A stretch of 21,621 nt of DNA from Methanolobus sp. UBA474 (GTDB lineage Archaea; Halobacteriota; Methanosarcinia; Methanosarcinales; Methanosarcinaceae), in contig DANZ01000074.1 of assembly GCA_002501695.1 (NCBI GenBank), positions 1-21,621 of the forward strand. The letters run 5' to 3'. Under the pieces are notes generated by a model. The model ran no database searches and was not told the origin of the DNA. It worked only from the letters and a program-made list of their open reading frames with translations. Positions within the stretch are counted from its first letter, which is position 1, and each line of letters opens with the position of its first letter. Shown in pieces: positions 7,444-14,606 of this stretch. The position numbers and the translations under genes are program-made.

Positions 7444-9066
7444 TCAGTCCGTCATCAGGTCGATCTCAAACCCCACCACAGGCTGCCCCAGGCCGAAATT
7501 AACTATGACCTGCGGATAAAGCTCTCCCAGGACACCGACCTTCCTGCCGTTCACGAGGATATCCGCCCTTCTACCCTGCATGAACGCCGGATCATCTGAT
7601 TCTGCGATCTCATAGGGAATCACCCTTTCACGCATGAAGGCATCCACGAGCTCCCGGACCTCTGTGAAATTGGCCTGGGCATGGATGGATGCTCCGGCTA
7701 TATGCAGGCCGTTCCTGTTATTTATGACGACATCTCCGACCTCAAATATCTTCTGTGGAAGCTCCCTGTGCTGGTTCATCGAAAGTATCTCCAGCAGGTT
7801 AGGCAGGATAGTGGTCCTTATCATTGTCTGCTCCTCGCTTATAGGATGCAGCACATAGGTGACGTCATTCGTCCTTTCCCTGCACATCCGGTCGAAATTT
7901 ATCTTTTCGCTGGTGAGAGTGAAAGGCATTACCTGAGAATAGCCAAGTCCGATCATTATTTCCCTTACAGAGGAACTAATATCCGAGATCGGGTGAGATT
8001 TCCCCACTGTGGCATTCATCGGAAACACCGCAGGAATATTGTTGAAACCATAACCAACCGCAATGTCCTCTATCAGGTCGGAATTATCCAGGATATCCGC
8101 GCGGTAGCCAGGTATCATTACTTCAATGATGTCTTTGCTGAGTTCTTCCGCACCAAATCCCATGCGGTTCAGCTGCCTGATTATCTCATTTACCGGCAGG
8201 TCAAGGCCTATAAGAGCATCGACCTCGGCCTTTCGAAGGATCTTGACACGCGGAGAAAGGTCAAGAGGGATGTGCTCGGTGCCGTCGGCCTTAACGACCT
8301 TCACATACTCGATCTGTCCGCCACGCTCTGCAAGTGCCGTAGTTACTATGTTCAGAACTGTGTAAACCTCAGCGCTCAGGCCCGTAACATCCACAAGCAG
8401 ATCGGTGGTGTTCTCATTGACCATGGTAAGCGTGCCGTTAATAATAGGAGGGAACGAAAGAACATTGTCATTGGCATCCAGTATCAGCGGATACTTGTCC
8501 AGGCCGTCCAGTATGCCTGCAAATCTCATACCCTTGGGATGTTTTTCAAGTATCTCTTTCATGGACATGGGCTGCGTGAAGTCCAGCGGCACGAACCTGA
8601 AACCTGGGTCCGCGGCAATATAGCGGAACGGAGCCTGTACCTTTGAAAGATCATGTACTCCGATAGATACTTTTTTCCTGTCGCGCCCAAGGCCCCAGTG
8701 CAGGGCTTCCTGGAGGTCCATAAGCGACTTTATGGAAGTAGATGTGAATTTAAGGCCCCGTACCACAGCACACCCGAATACCGGACGAATATCCTCTATC
8801 CGGGCGTCCATGCTTATCTCTATCTGGTAAGGCTTTACTTCATAATCGCAAAAACCGGCTTCAATATCAAGAAAACCACGCATTGCACGTGCCACGCCCT
8901 CTACGCTGTAGAGGTCCGGGCGATCAGGGAAGAATTCAATGTCTATAGACTCCTCTTCAATGCGCTCTATATCGGCACCTATCATGGGCACGCGCTTTAT
9001 TATTGTATCCCTGTCGGTCCCTGTGAGCTCTTCAAGATCGTTATATGGTAGAGTTATTATTGGCAT
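7444..9066 (-). CDS. pheT: Phenylalanine-tRNA ligase beta subunit
   Basis: The beta subunit of the alpha2-beta2 enzyme that charges tRNA-Phe; it carries tRNA binding and the editing site while PheS holds the active site. The protein has 540 residues, typical of the archaeal/eukaryotic short form without the bacterial tRNA-binding extension. Visible parts are the N-terminal domain with FFPDRPDLYSVEGVARA (45-61), the B3/B4 editing domain (about 95-255, with GRDRKKVSIGVHDL and IINGTLTMVNENTTDLLVDV segments), the B5 domain (about 270-345, with IPGYRADILDNSDLIEDIA) and a C-terminal aminoacyl-tRNA-synthetase-like core. The ATG at 9066 has GAGG about 9 nt upstream. pheS is not in the window. It is convergent with the tRNA-Arg gene. 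Confidence 0.96.
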   Translation of the reverse strand: MPIITLPYNDLEELTGTDRDTIIKRVPMIGADIERIEEESIDIEFFPDRPDLYSVEGVARAMRGFLDIEAGFCDYEVKPYQIEISMDARIEDIRPVFGCAVVRGLKFTSTSIKSLMDLQEALHWGLGRDRKKVSIGVHDLSKVQAPFRYIAADPGFRFVPLDFTQPMSMKEILEKHPKGMRFAGILDGLDKYPLILDANDNVLSFPPIINGTLTMVNENTTDLLVDVTGLSAEVYTVLNIVTTALAERGGQIEYVKVVKADGTEHIPLDLSPRVKILRKAEVDALIGLDLPVNEIIRQLNRMGFGAEELSKDIIEVMIPGYRADILDNSDLIEDIAVGYGFNNIPAVFPMNATVGKSHPISDISSSVREIMIGLGYSQVMPFTLTSEKINFDRMCRERTNDVTYVLHPISEEQTMIRTTILPNLLEILSMNQHRELPQKIFEVGDVVINNRNGLHIAGASIHAQANFTEVRELVDAFMRERVIPYEIAESDDPAFMQGRRADILVNGRKVGVLGELYPQVIVNFGLGQPVVGFEIDLMTD

Positions 9067-9221
9067 GCAGGATATCCTCTCTGTCCCTTGTCACTATTCT
9101 ACCTGAACATATCAACCTTTAGATTTAATGTTTTTGATTTAACTAATAATGATTTTAGAGGATCCGGGGTAGAATGAAATATATGAATGATGATCTATGT
9201 GCATGGAATTTCCAATGTTGG

Positions 9222-9252
9222 TCAGTTTTGTGCACATATGCAATAAAACTGA
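9222..9252. repeat. Strong intergenic inverted repeat (hairpin)
   Basis: TCAGTTTT (9222-9229) pairs perfectly with AAAACTGA (9245-9252). Inside, TGCA (9231-9234) pairs with TGCA (9239-9242) around a CATA loop, leaving only G9230 against A9243-T9244. The result is a 12-bp stem over 31 nt. It sits about 155 bp from pheT and 230 bp from the secretion operon, in neither gene's immediate leader. It could be a small RNA element or a protein-binding palindrome. Confidence 0.6.
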
Positions 9253-9430
9253 ATATATGACTCTTCTTATAATAATTTTCATGTCCATATTGAATTTAAC
9301 ATTGAACATTCCAATACTGGAAGAAAGTCAGATAAAGATCTCCCGATCATAGCTGTAAGTTTATGGCGGTATTCAGTTTAAGCCATCCATCGGCACAATA
9401 CCTTTAATAACAAGAGTAAATATAATAAGA

Positions 9431-9442
9431 TTATAATATAAT
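9431..9442 (+). promoter_or_regulatory. Candidate TATA region of the secretion operon
   Basis: TTATAATATAAT lies about 45 nt before the ATG at 9481, suiting a transcript start near 9463 and a short leader carrying GGTGA (9471-9475). The whole neighbourhood is AT-rich, so the exact box is uncertain. Confidence 0.4.
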
Positions 9443-9480
9443 ATTCAACTGTGTAAACATAACTTTATTCGGTGACATTC

Positions 9481-9786
9481 ATGGCTGATGCTCAAAGTGT
9501 AAAACTGGGAAATAAAGAGCTTGAAAAAGTGAAAGCAAGAGAGGAAACTGCAGATACTTTAATTGCAAATGAAGCTCCTTCCCCTGCCGAAGGCTCCTCT
9601 GATATATCTGGTATGGATGACGAAAAAAAAGAAGGGGAAGAAGGGGAAGATTCTCTGGGATCATCACACCTTTTAGAGAAGTTAGCGCAGATCAAGATAT
9701 CTGAACAGAAACTGGAGAAGGAATTTAATTCGCTTATCCTGAAAGGTCCCGCCTCATCAAGGATCCGGTACATCCCCGGGAGATGA
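9481..9786 (+). CDS. N-terminal fragment of the secretion ATPase, or small charged protein
   Basis: An ORF of 101 codons starting at ATG 9481, with GGTGA 5 nt upstream. A GTG at 9472 is less likely because it overlaps that site. The product is hydrophilic and acidic (KKEGEEGEDS), with a helical segment LLEKLAQIKISEQKLEKEF and no membrane helix. It ends SRIRYIPGR followed by TGA. The next frame (+1) is open from 9743 without any start codon until TTG 10127 and encodes similarly charged sequence that joins the ATPase. The simplest reading is that this is the true N-terminus of the ATPase gene, separated by a single-nucleotide frameshift near CCCCGGG (9774-9780). It could instead be a separate small protein. 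Confidence 0.6.
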   Translation: MADAQSVKLGNKELEKVKAREETADTLIANEAPSPAEGSSDISGMDDEKKEGEEGEDSLGSSHLLEKLAQIKISEQKLEKEFNSLILKGPASSRIRYIPGR

Positions 9787-11653
9787 AAAGTATCCTTGCC
9801 CCCAGGACCGGATAAAAAACCAGGCGAGAAAAAAGCAGCTATATCTTCCACAAGACGACGAGCTCAATATTCTGCTTCCCAGATCACCTGGCTTTGGACC
9901 GGCGAAAAGAAGTTTTCCTGACAAAAAGATAAAGCAGGATCCTGTCCCTGAGAAGGATAAAGAGGCACAGTTAAAGGTCAAGAGCATACTTGAGGAGAAA
10001 GTCAGGGAAGAGAAGATCATATCCTCAGAGGATAGCAAAACGGGGATAGAAATAGTAGAAGAGGTCGACGAAGAAGAGAAACTGGGATTTGTCGGGAAGA
10101 TCAAGAGCCTTTTCAAAAAGATAGAATTGGAGATAGAACCTTATGATCCCCAGCTGCACGGTCCCATATCCGAGTTCAAAGGGGTGGAAGGATATGAAGA
10201 GATAGAGCGCTACTGGGTCAACGAACCTTATGCATTCATCGTCATCCTCTATAATGAGGAGACAAACCACCACCTGTATTATGTTGTAGAGCCGGAGCTT
10301 ACGGATTTTGAAAAAGTGTTCCTGGAAGAGATAAAGGAAAGACTGCGCGATGTGCTTCTGGTCGAAGACGTAGATGAAGGTTCATGTGATAAGGAAGCGG
10401 TCCTGGATTCCAAAATATGGTCCATAATACAGGACTATACCCTTGAGATCACATCCCCCATGCTTGCCAAGATCTCATACTACATTAAAAGGGATTTCAT
10501 CCGGTTCGGAAAGATCGATGCCCTCATGTGCGATACTTCCATAGAGGATGTATCCGGCAACGGTCATGACGTGCCTATCTTCCTTTACCACCGGGCTTAT
10601 CAGAACATACCAACCAATCTGGTATATCCGGAGGACGAGCTTAATTCTTTCATCATCCAGATGGCCCAGAGGAGCGGTAAGCATATCTCTGTGGCTGAAC
10701 CGATCGTAGATGCCACCATGCCTGACGGGTCAAGGATCCAGATGACGCTGGGGACCTGTGTCACAGCCCATGGAAGCACATTCACCATACGTAAATTCAG
10801 CGAAACCCCGATAACTCCTGTAGACCTTATCAAATGGGGAACCTTTTCCGCAGAAGCTATGGCTTACCTATGGCTTTGCATTGAGAATAACAAGAGCCTT
10901 ATATACGCAGGAGGTACCGCTTCAGGTAAGACCTCATCCCTTAACGCAGTGTCACTCTTCATTCCTGAAAAGGCAAAGGTCATTACGCTTGAGGATACAA
11001 GGGAACTCAAACTGCCTCACCCCAACTGGATACCCAGTATGACGAGGGACTCTTTCACTGCCGATGAAAGGGGAGCGGTGGACATGTATGACCTGCTCAA
11101 GGCTGCACTGCGTCAGCGCCCGGAGTACCTGCTGGTCGGTGAGGTCAGGGGTAAAGAGGCATTGACACTTTTCCAGGCAATGTCCACAGGACACACCACC
11201 TTCTCCACAATGCACGCGGACTCTGTTGCATCTGCCATCCACAGGCTTGAGAACCCGCCTATAAGTGTGCCACGCTCCATGATCCAGGCACTGGACATCA
11301 TGAGCATACAGTCGCAGACATACACCAAAGGGAAACGTGTCAGAAGGAACATCAAGCTTGTTGAGATCATCGATATCGACCCCAATACAAGAAATATCAG
11401 GACAAACGACATCTTTGTATGGGACTCTGAATCTGACGTCTTTGTCAGGACCGGCGAATCAAAGGCACTCTTTGATATCAAAATGCGCCGCGGATGGGGG
11501 CAGGGCAGGATAGACGAGGAACTGTACTACCGCCAGAAGATACTGGAATACATGGTCAATAACGCTATCACTGACTTCAACGAAATATCAGGGATCATTA
11601 ATGCCTACCAGTCAAGACCTGAAAGAGTCCTGAAGAAACTGCAGATAGTATAG
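9779..11653 (+). CDS. Type II/IV secretion (archaeal pilus) ATPase, GspE/TadA/FlaI-like
   Basis: A hexameric ATPase that drives pilus or archaellum-like filament assembly at the membrane. Seen: Walker A GGTASGKTS (about 10910-10936), the acidic motif VITLEDTRELKLPH, Walker B LLVGEVRG and the His box TGHTTFSTMHAD, in normal order. The N-terminal domain includes the SGNGHDVPIFLYHR region and SRIQMTLG. The only in-frame start codon upstream of the conserved core is TTG 10127, which lacks a Shine-Dalgarno site and would cut off 116 plausible codons. The frame is open back to 9743 and most likely joins the ORF beginning at 9481 through a +1 shift, giving about 723 residues; the start given here is the inferred junction. 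The membrane platform gene follows 16 nt downstream. Confidence 0.85.
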   Translation, partial: GDEKYPCPQDRIKNQARKKQLYLPQDDELNILLPRSPGFGPAKRSFPDKKIKQDPVPEKDKEAQLKVKSILEEKVREEKIISSEDSKTGIEIVEEVDEEEKLGFVGKIKSLFKKIELEIEPYDPQLHGPISEFKGVEGYEEIERYWVNEPYAFIVILYNEETNHHLYYVVEPELTDFEKVFLEEIKERLRDVLLVEDVDEGSCDKEAVLDSKIWSIIQDYTLEITSPMLAKISYYIKRDFIRFGKIDALMCDTSIEDVSGNGHDVPIFLYHRAYQNIPTNLVYPEDELNSFIIQMAQRSGKHISVAEPIVDATMPDGSRIQMTLGTCVTAHGSTFTIRKFSETPITPVDLIKWGTFSAEAMAYLWLCIENNKSLIYAGGTASGKTSSLNAVSLFIPEKAKVITLEDTRELKLPHPNWIPSMTRDSFTADERGAVDMYDLLKAALRQRPEYLLVGEVRGKEALTLFQAMSTGHTTFSTMHADSVASAIHRLENPPISVPRSMIQALDIMSIQSQTYTKGKRVRRNIKLVEIIDIDPNTRNIRTNDIFVWDSESDVFVRTGESKALFDIKMRRGWGQGRIDEELYYRQKILEYMVNNAITDFNEISGIINAYQSRPERVLKKLQIV

Positions 11654-11669
11654 GTGCGGAGGTGGAAGA

Positions 11670-13847
11670 TTGGCTGAAAATGAGAACTCCCCTGATAAAA
11701 AGATACCTGAAACGCACGAAACTGTACCGGAAATAATTGAGAGCGCACAGAGCCTGCCGGTAAATGATGATCAGACACCTAAGACCTTAAAAGGCAGGAA
11801 AAGAAGGATCAAAGCGGACCTTGATGCGCACATTAAGAGAGCCGGCGTTTATTTCAGGGTCATCAAAAAGGTACCTTTTGTCCTGCTGGGAACAAAGATC
11901 AAAGCCAGAAAGCAAAATTACGTGAACCTGCAAAAGCAGCTGAACCAGGCGCGTATACCGGTATCCCATGAGATGTACATCTCAAATGCCATATTCTACT
12001 CTGTACTGGCAGGCATATTAGGAGCTTTCCTGGGACTTCTGCTGACATATGTAATCATAGAGCTTGTCGGTCTCCCTGATAAACTGACAAAGCTTACTTT
12101 CAGCCCAAGTGTGGCTTTCCTCCTTTCCTACAAGGAAATATTCCTCGCATTTTTCATTACGATAGTTTTCATTGTGGGACTTGGAGGGCTGGTCTACAAT
12201 ATATTCCTGATATACCCCGGATTTCAGGCAGGCGAGCGCCGATCCAAAATAGATATGCAACTGCCTTATGCTGTAACGTTCATGTACGCTCTCAGCAAGG
12301 GAGGCATGAATATCCTTGACGTGTTCAGGGCTCTTGCAAGGTCCGAAGACACCTATGGTGAAGCATCAAAAGAGATCGACGCCATCGTGAGGGATATGGA
12401 TTACTTCGGACATGACCTGAGAACAGCGCTTACAAACGCCTCTCAGACAACACCTTCTGAAAGGTTCCAGGACCTCATATACAACCTGCTTACTGTGATA
12501 GACAGCGGCGGAAACATACCAAACTATTTCCGGGATAAATCAGAACAGTATCTCATAAGATCAGAGGTAGATCAGAAGGGTTTCCTTGATACGCTTGCCT
12601 TGCTTGCGGAATCATACGTGACAGCCTTTGTCGCAGGCCCCCTCTTTATAATCATCATGGGAGTCATGATGGCCGTCATGGGCTCCGGAACAAGCACCAT
12701 GGTTTATGCGATCATATATGCCGTGCTGCCTGTGGGCTCCCTTATGTTCGTGGTCATGATCAGTATAATCACTCCTACCGAGATGGGAGAGCCGAAGCTC
12801 CTGAACACGCGCATGGTACTTGATCATGGGATACCGGATGTGCCTGGAGATCTGCTGCCTGTTTACGATGAGAGCGGGGAGCTGATCGGAGAGACTATAG
12901 AGAAGACTAGGGAAAGGAACTATTTTGAGTCATTCATCAAATCAAAGAAATTCCTTACCCTTAAGAAAATGTTGAGGGACCCGCTTGGACCGATGTTCCG
13001 CAACCCGCTGGCAACACTGGCTGTCACCGTACCGCTGGCGCTTCTGCTGGTAGGCGTCCCTTTCATGATGAACATTCACCGGCTGACAACGCCTGTGCTC
13101 CTAGTGGATTTCATTGATGACAAGATAGTGTTTGCCATCCTGCTGATAATAATACCCCTGTCCATTTTCTTTGAGATCAAGAATAAGAAGAAGAGGAAAC
13201 TGGAGAGCAATTTCCCGGATTTTCTGAAAAAGCTGGCAAGTACCAACGAAACAGGCATGACGCTCAGAGATTCCATAAGGCTTATGGCCAGGTCTGAAAC
13301 GGATGCCCTCAGTCTGGAAATAAAGAAGATATGGCATGATATGCTATGGGGAATAGAGATCAATGATTCCCTCATCCGGTTTGCTAACAGGCTGAGAACC
13401 CAGGTTATCACACGTTCGCTGTCCCTTATAACAAAAGCCAACGAGTCCAGCGGCGATGTGGGAGAGGTGCTGATAGTTGCTGCAAGGGATGCGGCTTCAG
13501 AGCAGGGGATGAGAAGAGAGCGCACAATGAACATGATGATCTATATTGTCATCATCTACATATCGTTCCTTGTATTCGTGGGTGTCATCTATGTTATTTC
13601 GACAACGTTCCTGACAGAGATGGCAGCAGCCGGAAAACAGATGGCAGACTCAGGAGGTCAGGGAGGCTTCCTCGGCAATTTCGACCTGGAGGCCTATACA
13701 AGACTTTTCAAGCATGCGGCCATTATCCAGGGCCTGAGTTCCGGCCTGATGGCAGGTGCGATGGGCGAAGGCAATATTATAGCAGGCCTGAAGCATTCCA
13801 CGATCATGATAATAATAGGATATGTTATATTCACGCTGTTCATCTGA
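11670..13847 (+). CDS. Secretion/pilus membrane platform protein with two T2SSF domains (TadC/FlaJ-like)
   Basis: The integral membrane partner of the preceding ATPase, 725 residues. An N-terminal charged cytoplasmic part (1-100) is followed by helices near 105-133 and 155-182. A first T2SSF domain (about 195-335) carries LPYAVTFMYALSKGGMNILD. Then come helices (about 315-368), a cytoplasmic stretch, helices at 447-466 and 485-502, a second T2SSF domain (about 515-645, with FPDFLKKLASTNETGMTL) and a C-terminal hydrophobic segment. Carrying both halves in one chain is usual for archaeal FlaJ/TadC-type proteins. It starts at TTG 11670 with a strong GGAGGTG (11658-11664) 5 nt upstream. No prepilin or prepilin peptidase gene lies nearby, so the filament made is unknown. 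Confidence 0.88.
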   Translation: MAENENSPDKKIPETHETVPEIIESAQSLPVNDDQTPKTLKGRKRRIKADLDAHIKRAGVYFRVIKKVPFVLLGTKIKARKQNYVNLQKQLNQARIPVSHEMYISNAIFYSVLAGILGAFLGLLLTYVIIELVGLPDKLTKLTFSPSVAFLLSYKEIFLAFFITIVFIVGLGGLVYNIFLIYPGFQAGERRSKIDMQLPYAVTFMYALSKGGMNILDVFRALARSEDTYGEASKEIDAIVRDMDYFGHDLRTALTNASQTTPSERFQDLIYNLLTVIDSGGNIPNYFRDKSEQYLIRSEVDQKGFLDTLALLAESYVTAFVAGPLFIIIMGVMMAVMGSGTSTMVYAIIYAVLPVGSLMFVVMISIITPTEMGEPKLLNTRMVLDHGIPDVPGDLLPVYDESGELIGETIEKTRERNYFESFIKSKKFLTLKKMLRDPLGPMFRNPLATLAVTVPLALLLVGVPFMMNIHRLTTPVLLVDFIDDKIVFAILLIIIPLSIFFEIKNKKKRKLESNFPDFLKKLASTNETGMTLRDSIRLMARSETDALSLEIKKIWHDMLWGIEINDSLIRFANRLRTQVITRSLSLITKANESSGDVGEVLIVAARDAASEQGMRRERTMNMMIYIVIIYISFLVFVGVIYVISTTFLTEMAAAGKQMADSGGQGGFLGNFDLEAYTRLFKHAAIIQGLSSGLMAGAMGEGNIIAGLKHSTIMIIIGYVIFTLFI

Positions 13848-13886
13848 CAGACATATTAATGTAGACAGATGAACGGATAGAGTATA

Positions 13887-14531
13887 ATGAGAATCGCTGG
13901 AATCGACGAGGCTGGAAAGGGACCTGTCATAGGTCCCATGTGCGTTGGCGGAGTGCTTATAGAGGAGGACAGGATAAACACCCTCAAGAACCTGGGAGTG
14001 GTTGATTCAAAGAAACTGACTCCCAGAAAAAGGGAAATGCTGGCCCTCCAGATAGAAAAGTATGCCCTGAAGGTCTTCGTTCTTGAGATCACACCTCAGC
14101 AGATAGATGAACTGCGCAGGCTGATGACCATGAACGATATTATGGTGCGTGCCTTTTCCAGGGTCCTTGATGAATTGCATCCTGAGATCGCTTTTGTCGA
14201 TGCCGCCGATGTGAACGAGGAAAGGTTCGGGAAGAGGCTTCTGCTGGAGTATGAAAAAAAGCATCCTGAGAAGGCCGGCTGCATGTCGGTCATCTCAAAG
14301 CATCAGGCTGATGCGACATACCCCGTAGTTTCTGCTGCCTCCATTGTCGCAAAGGTGCGCAGGGACAGTCTGATAGAAGATCTCAAAAAGGAAATAGGAG
14401 CTGACTTTGGCAGCGGTTACCCTTCAGATCCCAAAACAAAGCAGTTCCTGCAGGATTGGTTCGGGGAGCACGGGAAGTTACCCGATATAGTGAGGCACTC
14501 CTGGAAAACGGCTGAGAATGTGATCAAATGA
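13887..14531 (+). CDS. rnhB: Ribonuclease HII
   Basis: Cleaves the RNA strand of RNA-DNA hybrids and single ribonucleotides in DNA. The 214-residue protein is a normal archaeal RNase HII. The active-site motif GIDEAGKGPVIGP gives Asp7 and Glu8. The third acidic residue is Asp105 in AFVDAADVN, and the HQADATYPVVSAASIVAKV segment supplies the fourth Asp and the family signature. GSGYPSDPKT and a C-terminal RHSWKT complete the pattern. It starts at ATG 13887, 39 nt after the platform gene; ATTAATG upstream could be a weak promoter, so it may be read both from the secretion operon and on its own. It is convergent with the surface-protein gene, sharing a hairpin at 14587-14606. Confidence 0.95.
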   Translation: MRIAGIDEAGKGPVIGPMCVGGVLIEEDRINTLKNLGVVDSKKLTPRKREMLALQIEKYALKVFVLEITPQQIDELRRLMTMNDIMVRAFSRVLDELHPEIAFVDAADVNEERFGKRLLLEYEKKHPEKAGCMSVISKHQADATYPVVSAASIVAKVRRDSLIEDLKKEIGADFGSGYPSDPKTKQFLQDWFGEHGKLPDIVRHSWKTAENVIK

Positions 14532-14586
14532 GGGTCAGCATCTTCAGTATTCCTTCGAACCTGCCGGAAGATATTAAAAAAGCTGG

Positions 14587-14606
14587 AACGAAGTTTTAAC
14601 TTCGTT
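14587..14606. terminator. Hairpin between convergent genes
   Basis: AACGAAG (14587-14593) and CTTCGTT (14600-14606) form a perfect 7-bp stem around TTTTAA. On the minus strand the stem is followed 5 nt later by T6, so it serves best as the terminator of the surface-protein gene. The TAA stop of that gene lies in the loop and its last two codons are in the stem. On the plus strand only T3 follows. Confidence 0.6.

Larger units (their letters stand above)
9067..9480. other. AT-rich intergenic region between pheT and the secretion operon
   Basis: No gene is supported in these 414 bp. They contain the divergent promoters of pheT (minus) and the secretion operon (plus), a 31-nt hairpin at 9222-9252, and a very AT-rich stretch (9403-9442) that includes the likely plus-strand TATA element. 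A short direct repeat of ATTGAA at 9290 and 9302 is too weak to interpret. Confidence 0.5.

Noticed and set aside
7681..8646. A 321-codon frame on the plus strand inside pheT.
   Set aside because: It is antisense to a well-recognised pheT whose domains cover the whole region, and its product resembles no protein and lacks a ribosome-binding site.
10127..10129. TTG as the start of the secretion ATPase.
   Set aside because: There is no ribosome-binding site, and the frame is open and coding-like for a further 384 nt upstream, so a frameshifted join with the ORF at 9481 explains it better.
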